9,893 bases of DNA, from positions 1 through 9,893 of the forward strand of contig CAKUVM010000053.1 of NCBI GenBank assembly GCA_934699135.1, written 5' to 3'. The position numbers and the translations under genes were made by a program. Under the pieces are notes generated by a model. The model was not told the DNA's origin, ran no database searches, and saw only the letters and a list, made by a program, of their open reading frames with translations. Shown one piece after another: positions 1 through 6,323 of this stretch (positions within the stretch are counted from its first letter, which is position 1; each line of letters begins with the position of its first letter). The DNA is from an uncultured Bacteroidales bacterium. Lineage in GTDB: Bacteria > Bacteroidota > Bacteroidia > Bacteroidales > Marinilabiliaceae.

Positions 1-424
1 ACTTGGCGCCGCGGGCGGGGACTGGGCCCTCAGCGGACAGCTCCCGCGCCATCACGAAGTTCATGAAGAAGATTCCGATGACGGCTTTCAGCTCGTAGTT
101 CCAACCGCCACCCCTGCGCCCCTGCGAGGCCATGGCCTTGGAGACGTAGTAGACGGCGCGGTCGCGGAAGAAGACCTGACGGGAGTTCTGCATCTCGACG
201 ATTATCATCTCGCCCTTGGACGTCTTGCAGAAGATGTCGTAGATGCAAGACTTGTCGTCAACAGAGTCCCCGTGCATCTCCTTGTCCGCAAAGGTGAGAT
301 CCGTGACCTCATACTCGCCCTTGAGCAGCTGGTTCAAGAAGTCTATCAGGAGATCCTTGTTAACCTCCTGGCCGAATATGATCTTGAAGCCGACATCCGT
401 GAACGGGTTGATGAATCTTGACAT
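1..424 (-). CDS. Rpn / PDDEXK_2 family nuclease (putative transposase-like), N-terminal part
   Basis: The gene starts at the ATG at 424-422 and stays open to the left edge, giving 141 residues plus one base; the C-terminus is outside the window. The N-terminus MSRFINPFTDVGFKIIFG is the typical opening of the Rpn/PDDEXK_2 family (recombination-promoting nucleases, often annotated as putative transposases). The nuclease core is visible: D63 in IYDIFCK and E77-x-Q79 in IIVEMQN, the D...ExQ form of the PD-(D/E)XK active site used by this family, followed by RDRAVYYVSKA. Family members are DNA endonucleases that promote RecA-independent recombination in E. coli; that role here is inferred. The gene has its own probable -7 box at 453-460 and a terminator separates it from the operon above, so it is probably expressed alone. 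Family assignment is strong; whether the full gene is intact cannot be judged. Confidence 0.88.
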   Translation of the reverse strand, partial: MSRFINPFTDVGFKIIFGQEVNKDLLIDFLNQLLKGEYEVTDLTFADKEMHGDSVDDKSCIYDIFCKTSKGEMIIVEMQNSRQVFFRDRAVYYVSKAMASQGRRGGGWNYELKAVIGIFFMNFVMARELSAEGPVPARGAK

Positions 425-452
425 TGGCAACTTCGTTTAGGGCGTTTCGTCA

Positions 453-460
453 CAAATATA
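453..460 (-). promoter_or_regulatory. Bacteroidetes-type -7 box for the Rpn gene
   Basis: The minus strand reads TATATTTG, an exact match to the Bacteroidetes -7 consensus TAnnTTTG. Its downstream edge lies 28 bases before the ATG at 424. No convincing TTTG -33 element is seen at the expected 19-21 base spacing. The identical octamer precedes the AAA-ATPase-like gene at 9593-9586. Confidence 0.5.
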
Positions 461-496
461 GCTATTTACGGGTTACGCAGAGGCCTGGCGCACAAG

Positions 497-529
497 AAAA
501 CTCCCCACGTCGCAATGCGACGCGGGGAG
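497..529 (-). terminator. Rho-independent terminator ending the lipoprotein operon
   Basis: CTCCCC-A-CGTCGC (501-513) pairs with GCGACG-C-GGGGAG (517-529) across the three-base loop AAT with one A/C mismatch, giving a 13-step GC-rich stem. On the minus strand the stem is followed by TTTTCTTG. It lies 22 bases past the stop of the gene at 552-986, so it closes the 3657-552 operon. Confidence 0.8.
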
Positions 530-551
530 GGAACACACAGATGCCATACGG

Positions 552-986
552 CTAGTCCATGTAGGCCTTGATGGCCGAGAGGGTGTTCTCTATGGCAATC
601 AGTTGAGCCTCATATCGGCCATCGTCAAACTCAAGGAGGTCGATGAGCGCATAATAGGAAGTTCCATCATTAAGCGTCACCCTATATGTCACAAGGAACC
701 CGGTATAGTCTGATGAGATTTCGTCAGAATTAACGTTCCACTCAACAACATCGGTGTTCGCGGTTCTTGTCTCAATCGGGGTATTGCACGCACCGACAAA
801 CGAAGTTGCAAAAGATCTTATGAGAGCACCCTTAGGATTGTTCTCCAAGTCATAGTCCCATATTTTGGCGTAGACGAAGCCCTTAACTTTGTCAGTCTCC
901 GAATTTTTAGGTCCTTTGACAAGTGAGCATGAGGCGAAGATGAACACGGCCATCACCAGCACCAGCAGGTTTCTTACAGTTCTCAT
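552..986 (-). CDS. Small lipoprotein of unknown function (144 aa)
   Basis: The protein opens with MRTVRNLLVLVMAVFIFASC, a type II signal peptide: two arginines, a hydrophobic core and the lipobox FASC with the lipidated cysteine at residue 20. The mature part of about 124 residues contains alternating beta-rich stretches such as TGFLVTYRVTLNDGTSYYALIDLLEFDDGRYEAQL and ends in a short helix. This suggests a small beta-sheet domain plus a helix, but I recognise no family. It should be a membrane-anchored lipoprotein; which membrane or leaflet is not shown. The ATG at 986 is the only sensible start because it supplies the signal peptide. It is the last gene of the 3657-552 operon, 33 bases after the preceding lipoprotein gene and just before a terminator. 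The reality of the gene is well supported; the function is unknown. Confidence 0.85.
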   Translation of the reverse strand: MRTVRNLLVLVMAVFIFASCSLVKGPKNSETDKVKGFVYAKIWDYDLENNPKGALIRSFATSFVGACNTPIETRTANTDVVEWNVNSDEISSDYTGFLVTYRVTLNDGTSYYALIDLLEFDDGRYEAQLIAIENTLSAIKAYMD

Positions 987-1019
987 TCGCTAAGTTGTTT
1001 AATGACGTTTTCAATATGA

Positions 1020-1877
1020 CTAATACTCCTCCCTGATGGTCTTGCACCGTATGCGTGAGGTGGTCGCGATGGCCTCGCCCATATATCCGTCAGAGACGGT
1101 GAAGCCGTCGGCATATAGGTAGACGCAGGGGTCTTTGGAGACAATCTCCTCATTCGTTATGAGGCCATCGGCGTTGACCTCGTAGCTGTTCTCCTCGCTG
1201 CCCTCGCCCGTGATGAGGAAGTTGGAAGCCGCGCCAAGGAGGCCGGCCTCGAAGAGGGCGGGTATGGCATCGCCCCAACTGTTCGTGCGGAACAAGAAGT
1301 CAGCCTCGCCCACGGTGTGCAGCCCATGCTTGTTGGGCGTGCCGTAGCTTATATATCCTTTGACAGAGCGCATGGCCTCGCCGTTTTCCGCCATGGCCAC
1401 GATGCGACCCTCAGCGTCGCGCTTGTACTTGCCCCCGGCTCTGCCTTGCGCCCCGCTGGTGCTCCACGAGGCCAGACGGCCATGGGCATCGTAGGTGAAT
1501 GTGGCGGAGCTTACCTTGCCGTCCTCATAGCCCTTTACCTTCAATGCCGTTATGCGGCCATCGGCGTCGGTCTTGAACGTGCCGCTGCCGAAGTAGGGAT
1601 AGAAGGCATGGCCATCCCAATCAATCACGAAGACAGGCTCACCGCCCAGGACGTTGCAGCCACGGACGCGCCCCTTGTCATCGAAGAGGAAATATACGGT
1701 GCTGACGTAGCCGTCGCCTTGGTACTCAAAGCCTTGGAGACGCACCACCTGAGGCGCAGAGGGGTCGGACTCCGCATATTGCGTGCCTGAGGCGGTCTCC
1801 TGCCGGTCATTGTTGGAACGGGCGCAGGAAGAAGACACCACGAAAAGGGCCACCAAGCCCAAGAATGTGTATTTCAT
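1020..1877 (-). CDS. Lipoprotein with YD/RHS-like repeats, DUF4595-like (285 aa)
   Basis: MKYTFLGLVALFVVSSSC is a type II signal peptide with the lipidated cysteine at residue 18, followed by a polar spacer (about 19-45). The body carries repeated short strand-turn-strand units marked by D-x-x-G-R: DDKGR (66-70), DADGR (104-108), DAHGR (130-134), DAEGR (154-158) and a decayed NADGL (235-239). These resemble YD/RHS-type repeats and the DUF4595 lipoproteins of Bacteroidales; the latter match is from memory and tentative. Such repeats build beta-sheet surfaces, so a binding or structural role at the cell envelope is likely. It is the fourth gene of the operon, 21 bases after the 73-aa gene and 33 bases before the second lipoprotein. 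Its GC-rich codons produce a 157-codon open frame on the opposite strand that is not a gene. Confidence 0.85.
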   Translation of the reverse strand: MKYTFLGLVALFVVSSSCARSNNDRQETASGTQYAESDPSAPQVVRLQGFEYQGDGYVSTVYFLFDDKGRVRGCNVLGGEPVFVIDWDGHAFYPYFGSGTFKTDADGRITALKVKGYEDGKVSSATFTYDAHGRLASWSTSGAQGRAGGKYKRDAEGRIVAMAENGEAMRSVKGYISYGTPNKHGLHTVGEADFLFRTNSWGDAIPALFEAGLLGAASNFLITGEGSEENSYEVNADGLITNEEIVSKDPCVYLYADGFTVSDGYMGEAIATTSRIRCKTIREEY

Positions 1878-1898
1878 ACCCTTTACTAATGAAGCATG

Positions 1899-2120
1899 TT
1901 AGCTGATCTTCTGAAAATCGAAATCGAACGCGGAGCAGCAGCTCTTGACGTAGTCGTAGCCGTAGGCGCGCATATACTCGGCTTTAACCTCTTTGGCACC
2001 ATTGGCGAATGGCGTGCTGGCCGGCGTGGGCAGCGTGACGATGACGGCCATCTCCGGGGTCAGTACCTGGCCGTTGGAATTCTTGACCCTCTTGGGCCAT
2101 ACTTTGAACACTGTTGGCAT
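1899..2120 (-). CDS. Small conserved-looking protein of unknown function (73 aa)
   Basis: This short gene is wedged between the tail-anchored coiled-coil gene (20-base gap) and the YD-repeat lipoprotein gene (21-base gap), on the same strand and with the spacing of a true operon member. The product starts MPTVFKVWPKRVKNSNG and ends KSCCSAFDFDFQKIS. It has a basic N-terminus, a hydrophobic middle (MAVIVTLPTP), an aromatic stretch AEYMRAYGYDY and a paired cysteine motif. No signal peptide or membrane segment is evident, so it is probably cytoplasmic. I do not recognise a family. An internal ATG (residue 24) could be an alternative start, but the upstream one fits the operon spacing better. Support comes mainly from context. 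Confidence 0.65.
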   Translation of the reverse strand: MPTVFKVWPKRVKNSNGQVLTPEMAVIVTLPTPASTPFANGAKEVKAEYMRAYGYDYVKSCCSAFDFDFQKIS

Positions 2121-2140
2121 AATAACAGAAGTTTTGGGTT

Positions 2141-2818
2141 TTATAGTATCCCGCAGGCGCTCAGCACAATATGCACGATGCTGATGGCGAGGGCGGCGCT
2201 GGCTATGATGTAGGCGGCAATGGGCTGTTGCGGCGCGGCGTAGCCTACGTTCTGTGAGGTCACGCCTTGCATACGACTTTCGAATGCGCTCTGCCGGTTG
2301 GCCATATCATGCTTGAGGTTTTGAATCCCGCCGACCGCCGCACTGATGTTGTCGATGCTAGACCTCAGCGAGTTGAGAGTGGCGTTCGTCTGCTGCTTGT
2401 AATTTTTGAATTCGTCAGCTAAGGTTTTGACAGACCTGTTCAGCATTCCTTGCGTCTGTTTATTTTCTGCACTCGCATTGAGAGCCAATCCGCTAGCTCG
2501 CTTAGCCTCTTCGACCCCGTCCACGACACCTCTCATATAATCCTTGTCAAGCGACTCCAGCGCATTATACGTATCGTGAAATATGTCAAACAAGTTTCTG
2601 ATGTCTGCCGTCACACCACTCAACTTTTCTCGCAGAGGTACGACAAGTTGACTATTAATCTCGGCACCAGTAACCCTATGATCGAAAAAGCCTAAGAACG
2701 AATCACCAGTTCGAAACGAATCGAGCTGCGCATCACGGCTCATACGGCTCGCCTTGTTGTATATGTTCTGCTTTGCGACCTCAAAGCTATGAGGCCTATA
2801 TTGAGTTATATTTGCCAT
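2141..2818 (-). CDS. Coiled-coil protein with a C-terminal membrane anchor (225 aa)
   Basis: The first 190 or so residues are soluble and strongly helical, with heptad-like stretches at about 60-105 (LREKLSGVTADIRNLFDIF onward) and 125-190 (SVKTLADEFKNYKQQTNATL onward). A single hydrophobic segment at about 199-222 (PIAAYIIASAALAISIVHIV) is followed by only three or four residues. There is no N-terminal signal peptide. This is the layout of a tail-anchored protein: a cytoplasmic coiled coil fixed to the inner membrane by its C-terminus. No enzymatic motif is present and no family is recognised. It is the second gene of the operon, 14 bases after the coiled-coil gene at 2833-3657, which suggests the two products may pair. 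It follows the terminator-closed AAA+ operon, so a functional link to the ATPase is plausible but inferred. Confidence 0.85.
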   Translation of the reverse strand: MANITQYRPHSFEVAKQNIYNKASRMSRDAQLDSFRTGDSFLGFFDHRVTGAEINSQLVVPLREKLSGVTADIRNLFDIFHDTYNALESLDKDYMRGVVDGVEEAKRASGLALNASAENKQTQGMLNRSVKTLADEFKNYKQQTNATLNSLRSSIDNISAAVGGIQNLKHDMANRQSAFESRMQGVTSQNVGYAAPQQPIAAYIIASAALAISIVHIVLSACGIL

Positions 2819-2832
2819 TTTCTGCTGCTTAT

Positions 2833-3657
2833 CTAATCTTTAAGGCCGTTGAGGATGTCATCCAACTCATTCCTAAGCCTTGCATTTTCCTCTGCATCCT
2901 TGCGAATCTGCTCGGCGTTGGCATCAATGCGCTGTTTGGCGTCATTTATGGCAGCAGTTGCCTGCTCATGACGGTTGCGGATGGAGCTGTCAACGTCTCG
3001 CATGGTGTTATAGGTCTTTTGCCGCGAGAGGTCTTTTATCTCCTCCGTCTTGGAGAGGATGACGTTGCCCTCGGTTATTTGTTGGCGTACAACCATCTCC
3101 CTCCGCCTTATCTCGGCCACACAGGCAGCGAGCTTGCGCACGACATTGTAGGCTATCACGCCCACCTGAACTAGCTTCTGCTGTGGCGTTGGGCCCTTAG
3201 TGACCAGCATCCTGATGAACTGGACGGCATTTTGCACCGACCCGAACTCATCCTTTACGGCTTCAACCAGAGCGTCCCTGCGCGAGGGGGCGGGCCCCAT
3301 GGCCTCCAGGTCACGGACCAGTTGCTCCTTGCTTTCCCACCTCTTGATGAGATCTTGCTCCAGTCTGCCTATTCGGGCGTCTATCTCCTCGTTCGTCAGG
3401 CCCGCGTTCTGCAAGGCAGACAGACGCTCTTCCTCGGAGACGAGGCCGTTACCGTCTTCGGAGACCGGGGTGATTTCCCAGTCGCTGTTGATTGGCTCTT
3501 CTTCATCGCGATAATCATCGGCAAACGGCAAATCCCTTCCGTCATCCATAAGGCCGTTACCGTCTTCGAAGACAGGGGTGATTTCCCAGTCGCCGTTGAT
3601 CGGCTCCAGGTCATCACGATAGCCATCGGCCGATGGCAAATTCTTTTCGTCATCCAT
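2833..3657 (-). CDS. Coiled-coil protein with duplicated acidic N-terminal unit (274 aa)
   Basis: The ATG at 3657 is fixed by an in-frame TAA shortly upstream (in TATAACGG). Residues 1-36 and 37-72 are two copies of one acidic unit (MDDxxxLPxADxYRDxxEPI, then NxDWEITPVxEDGNGL), 27 of 36 residues identical. Then comes a helical region with SEEERLSALQNAGLTNEEID (74-93) and RIGRLEQDLIKRWESKEQLV, a middle part (125-185) with a mildly hydrophobic stretch LVQVGVIAYNVVRKLAACVA, and a long charged coiled coil from about 185 to the end (RQQITEGNVILSKTEEIKDL ... AEENARLRNELDDILNGLKD). No signal peptide or clear transmembrane helix is seen, so it is probably cytoplasmic, acting as a scaffold or adaptor. 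It is the first gene of the operon, 14 bases before the tail-anchored coiled-coil gene. No family is recognised. Confidence 0.87.
   Translation of the reverse strand: MDDEKNLPSADGYRDDLEPINGDWEITPVFEDGNGLMDDGRDLPFADDYRDEEEPINSDWEITPVSEDGNGLVSEEERLSALQNAGLTNEEIDARIGRLEQDLIKRWESKEQLVRDLEAMGPAPSRRDALVEAVKDEFGSVQNAVQFIRMLVTKGPTPQQKLVQVGVIAYNVVRKLAACVAEIRRREMVVRQQITEGNVILSKTEEIKDLSRQKTYNTMRDVDSSIRNRHEQATAAINDAKQRIDANAEQIRKDAEENARLRNELDDILNGLKD
3442..3657 (-). repeat. In-frame tandem duplication, 2 x 108 bp
   Basis: The stretches 3657-3550 and 3549-3442 are adjacent direct copies, 90 of 108 bases identical by my count, coding for the two 36-residue acidic units at the start of the coiled-coil protein. 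Both copies begin with ATGGATGAC. Substitutions cluster in the middle, and the WEITPV part is almost unchanged, which suggests constraint on that motif. Confidence 0.9.
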
Positions 3658-3853
3658 AATATTGTTGTTCCTTTTTTGCCGTTATACACCGCCACGCCTC
3701 CCGCGGTTTGGACGAATGTTGCTCGCAGCCTCATGTTTTTTCGCATCCGCGGACATTTTTAGGGATTTTGGCTCAAAGCCCCGCGGAGTGCGCCTTTTCA
3801 AATCACATTTCCGCCACGTTCTCGAAATATGGCACGCCACGCGCCACCGCCAT

Positions 3854-3896
3854 AAACAAAAAAGCGCGGCGCGGCAACATGTTGCCGCGCTGCGCT
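3854..3896 (-). terminator. Strong rho-independent terminator after the AAA+ ATPase gene
   Basis: AGCGC-G-GCGCGGCAAC (3863-3878) pairs with GTTGCCGCGC-T-GCGCT (3881-3896), a stem of 15 base pairs with one mismatch and a minimal AT loop. On the minus strand the stem runs into TTTTTTGTTT. It begins four bases after the ATPase stop codon, so it separates the AAA+ operon from the coiled-coil/lipoprotein operon and implies the latter has its own promoter in 3661-3853. Confidence 0.9.
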
Positions 3897-3900
3897 TGTG

Positions 3901-5307
3901 TCATTTCGCCTCAACCGGTTGGGCGGGGTCGGCGGGTGGCTCTGGCGGGGTCTGTTGATCGGGAGCCCCGGGGCCGCCCTCCTCTTTGGCCTTGGCCTCC
4001 TCTTTGCGCTTGATGGCATCTTGGAGGCTCTCGAGGCTCATGGAATCGAGATAGCGGCGCTTGCGCTCGGCGTCGCGCTTGAAGCCCTCCATCACGGCTT
4101 TCTCTTTGCGCTCGCGTTCGCGCTGCTTGTTGGCCTCGGCCTCGGCCTCAAGGTTAGTCTTCTCGGCCACCTTGGCCTCCATGGCCTCTTGGATGTCGGC
4201 CACGGATATGCGGGCCTCGGCGCCCTCCTCGGCAGCCTTGCGGAAGAGGAGCTGCTTGACGGCCTGCTTTATCTCGCGGCCCGCCAGGCCCTCCATCTTG
4301 TCAGACACCTGGAGCAGGTCATCCTCCGTCAGGGGGGCGGCCAGCGGCAGACGCTCCGGCAGGAGGCCGCGGAGAATGGCGGCGCGCGCCTCGCGGTTGG
4401 GCAGGTCGAGCTTGATGTGGGCCAGGATGCGGCTCTCAAAGGCCTTGTCGAAGTTGGTCTGCAGGTTGGTGGCGAAGATGACCACGCCCCTGAACTCCTC
4501 AAGCAAGATGAGCATCTGCGACCTCTGAGAGTTGAGCGACTGGTCGTTGCCGCTCTGGACGTTCTCCACCCTCTTGCCGAGGAAAGAGTCGGCCTCGTCA
4601 AAGAACATGACGGCGTCCATCTCCGTGGCCGTGGCGAAGGCTTTCTTGAGGTTTTTGGCGGCCTCGCCCACATATTTGCTCTCTATCTCGGCATAGTTGA
4701 AGGCGAGGAGCGGCTTCTGGAGATATGCGGCGATGGCGTGGGCGCACATGGTCTTGCCGGTGCCCGGAGGACCGTAGAAGCTCAAGATGCTGTTTGGAGT
4801 GGGGTCGCACTGGCTGAAGCCCCACGTGTCATAGACCAGCTCACGGTGGCGCACCACGGCCAGGGCGTCCATAATCTGGCGGCGGGTGTCGTCGGGGATT
4901 ATGATCTGGTCGAAGGTGTAGCGCGGCTTGACCGGCACAAAGTCGGGCCTCTTGTCGTCATCGTCATCCTTGCGCCGCGGGGCGGGCGCCTCCTTGGGGG
5001 CGAAAGAGAGCTTCACGAGCAGGGCGAAGCCGTCCGGCTCGGCCTCGGTGCGCCCCTCAAGCCACCGTTGGGCGTCAAGTGCCACGGCCAGGCTACCGCT
5101 GACGGCGAAACTGGCGTTAGACTCGACGGTGAGGAACTTGGCACCCGCCTTTCGCGCCGTCACGGTCATGGCGGGCGTGAGCGAGAGCGAGGCTCGGCCG
5201 TTGACGTTGACGGAGCGTTGCAGCTCCGCCAAGAAGCCGGCGTTGAGGTTATCTAGCCACACGCGTTGCTCAGACGTGAGGCTCTTTTTGTCTATCTCGT
5301 AGTTCAT
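3901..5307 (-). CDS. AAA+ ATPase of the classic AAA type (468 aa)
   Basis: The N-terminal 105 residues form a substrate- or partner-binding region, followed by an acidic linker (KDDDDDK, 113-119). The AAA module spans about 129-380: Walker A GPPGTGKT (179-186), pore loop 1 ESKYVGE (209-215), Walker B VMFFDEAD (233-240), FLGKR (242-246), sensor 1 ATN (279-281), candidate arginine finger R293 in FESR, and GLAGREIKQ (340-348) in the small domain. A charged coiled coil (383-443) and a proline-rich tail (444-468) follow. Conserved motifs predict ATP-driven unfolding, extraction or disassembly through a hexameric pore; the client is unknown. FFDEADSFLGKR recalls the AAA proteins near contractile injection systems, but no such structural genes are here. 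The ATG at 5307 is chosen because it follows the preceding stop by 11 bases; an upstream in-frame ATG at 5352 would overlap that gene. It is the last gene of the small-protein operon. Confidence 0.93.
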   Translation of the reverse strand: MNYEIDKKSLTSEQRVWLDNLNAGFLAELQRSVNVNGRASLSLTPAMTVTARKAGAKFLTVESNASFAVSGSLAVALDAQRWLEGRTEAEPDGFALLVKLSFAPKEAPAPRRKDDDDDKRPDFVPVKPRYTFDQIIIPDDTRRQIMDALAVVRHRELVYDTWGFSQCDPTPNSILSFYGPPGTGKTMCAHAIAAYLQKPLLAFNYAEIESKYVGEAAKNLKKAFATATEMDAVMFFDEADSFLGKRVENVQSGNDQSLNSQRSQMLILLEEFRGVVIFATNLQTNFDKAFESRILAHIKLDLPNREARAAILRGLLPERLPLAAPLTEDDLLQVSDKMEGLAGREIKQAVKQLLFRKAAEEGAEARISVADIQEAMEAKVAEKTNLEAEAEANKQRERERKEKAVMEGFKRDAERKRRYLDSMSLESLQDAIKRKEEAKAKEEGGPGAPDQQTPPEPPADPAQPVEAK

Positions 5308-5318
5308 TACTAGGGAAA

Positions 5319-5609
5319 TTAAATGAAGGGGAAAGTTCCCGTTCCGAAGCAAGGCTTACCTGAATCTATGGCAATTATCGGGTTGGGATTGCTAAACGGC
5401 TCTCGCGATGGTGGAGCTATGGTGGGAAACACCAACGACACCTTAGGGCGTATGCGATCCCAAAGAGAACAGCCGAGCTGATAGGCATAGATGCCCAGCC
5501 GCGACTTCAGAGGCAGAAGTTGCCCGCGGATGTCTTTGTCTGACTCAAGCTCCAGCTTGCCTATTTTGGAGCCATCCTCCCTGTAGAGAATCACTTTAAC
5601 TTTTCCCAT
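5319..5609 (-). CDS. Small protein, short paralogue of the next upstream gene product (96 aa)
   Basis: Residues 4-43 (KVKVILYREDGSKIGKLELE ... LGIYAYQ) match residues 39-82 of the product at 5675-5977 (PKVILYKEDGSEIGTVDLDL ... LHIYAYK), so the two are paralogues. This one lacks the N-terminal DEIKDLLSRAP helix. After IYAYQL it continues with a different, proline-rich tail (VFPTIAPPSREPFSNPNPII) instead of the GQIMVL ending of its neighbour. It may therefore be a recently altered or decaying copy, or a real variant with a new C-terminus. The ATG at 5609 follows the previous stop by 65 bases, the largest gap in this operon, and the next gene (AAA+ ATPase) starts 11 bases after its stop. No signal peptide or membrane segment is seen. 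Function unknown. Confidence 0.65.
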   Translation of the reverse strand: MGKVKVILYREDGSKIGKLELESDKDIRGQLLPLKSRLGIYAYQLGCSLWDRIRPKVSLVFPTIAPPSREPFSNPNPIIAIDSGKPCFGTGTFPFI

Positions 5610-5674
5610 AAAAGAATGGATTTGAATGTTTGCGATGGCCTCCGTTTGCGGGAGACGGCTGCGTAAAGATTGCG

Positions 5675-5977
5675 CTACAACACCATTATCTGGCCAGCGA
5701 AAGGATGGCCCGACTCATCACCAACCACCTTATAGGCGTAGATATGTAGCGTTGGCTTCAGATCCATGAGTTTGACTCGAACATTGGCGTCGGAATAAGA
5801 GTCAAGATCCAAGTCAACGGTTCCGATCTCGCTGCCATCCTCTTTGTAGAGAATTACTTTGGGGGATTCTCTAGAGAATATCCCAACATTACCAACTCTA
5901 GGAGCTCTAGACAAAAGATCCTTAATCTCATCAGAATCCACTTGAACTGGATCAGACCAAGATTTAAAAAGACTCAT
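5675..5977 (-). CDS. Small soluble protein of the LLxxAP/KVILY paralogue family (100 aa)
   Basis: The product has a short N-terminal segment (MSLFKSWSDPVQ), a helix DEIKDLLSRAP (16-26), then a beta-rich part PKVILYKEDGSEIGTVDLDL (39-58) and LMDLKPTLHIYAYKVV (70-85), ending in FAGQIMVL. The LLxxAP helix recurs as KELLDKAP and LEALIKNAP in the gene products at 5994-6308 and 6736-7083. The GQI(I/M)xL ending is shared with 5994-6308, and the KVILY(K/R)EDGS strand with 5319-5609. It therefore links the sub-groups of the cluster. There is no membrane helix or signal peptide. It lies 16 bases after the preceding gene in the seven-gene operon. I recognise no named family; a small alpha/beta domain is inferred. 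Confidence 0.78.
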   Translation of the reverse strand: MSLFKSWSDPVQVDSDEIKDLLSRAPRVGNVGIFSRESPKVILYKEDGSEIGTVDLDLDSYSDANVRVKLMDLKPTLHIYAYKVVGDESGHPFAGQIMVL

Positions 5978-5993
5978 AAGAACTCATTTAGTG

Positions 5994-6308
5994 TTATACT
6001 TCAAGGGGAATTATCTGGCCCACATAGACATCTGAGGACACTGAATCCTCAGCCTCCATTCGGAAAGAGCCCAACTCCCCATAAGAGTTGCAAATGCCAA
6101 CATCTACCGACTTTTGTGACTTACCTTTTATAAGTGCACAAGCCCCCTGCTTAACTTTATACTTATCGCAATGGGGAGCTTTATCTAGTAACTCCTTAAA
6201 TTTCCGACGCCCCTCCTCCTCGACTTTTTGTCTGTTAATGTATTTACACACGACAGCGGCTCCGCAAATCAACACAAATATTGCAATTAGAGCTCTCAAC
6301 CACCACAT
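5994..6308 (-). CDS. Small N-terminally membrane-anchored paralogue (104 aa)
   Basis: An N-terminal transmembrane helix (about 3-22: WLRALIAIFVLICGAAVVCK) with no lipobox or clear cleavage site should anchor the protein in the inner membrane. The next residues are charged (NRQKVEEEGRRKFKE), so the C-terminal domain is probably cytoplasmic. That domain begins KFKELLDKAPHCDKYKVKQG (36-55), matching the LLxxAP helix of its neighbours, and ends VYVGQIIPLEV, matching the GQIMVL ending of the gene product at 5675-5977. Its codons are AT-rich (one 60-base stretch at 6241-6300 is 42% GC against 70% at 4201-4260 in the ATPase gene). It starts 15 bases after the stop of the previous gene. Function unknown; it looks like the membrane-bound version of the shared small domain. 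Confidence 0.8.
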   Translation of the reverse strand: MWWLRALIAIFVLICGAAVVCKYINRQKVEEEGRRKFKELLDKAPHCDKYKVKQGACALIKGKSQKSVDVGICNSYGELGSFRMEAEDSVSSDVYVGQIIPLEV

Positions 6309-6323
6309 ACAAAAACGATAAAT

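Noticed and set aside
1317..1790. 157-codon open frame on the plus strand
   Set aside because: It is antisense to the YD-repeat lipoprotein, which has a signal peptide and repeats. The plus-strand product shows no domain and no operon context.
3396..3746. 116-codon minus-strand frame overlapping the start of the coiled-coil gene
   Set aside because: It repeats only because the 108-bp duplication is read in another frame. The frame ending at 2833 has a sensible acidic start with an in-frame stop just upstream and a full coiled coil.
3898..5256. 452-codon open frame on the plus strand
   Set aside because: It lies wholly opposite the AAA+ ATPase gene, whose motifs are unmistakable. The plus-strand product is a low-complexity Leu/Gly/Ala/Val/His-rich sequence, a normal shadow of GC-biased codons.
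3901..5307. Contractile injection system ATPase
   Set aside because: The FFDEAD...GKR region is reminiscent, but no sheath, tube, baseplate or spike genes are in the window, so only the general AAA class is claimed.
5308..5352. Earlier in-frame ATG for the AAA+ ATPase, adding 15 residues
   Set aside because: It would overlap the upstream gene, and the added residues look like read-through of its 3' end. The ATG at 5307 gives the usual short operon gap.
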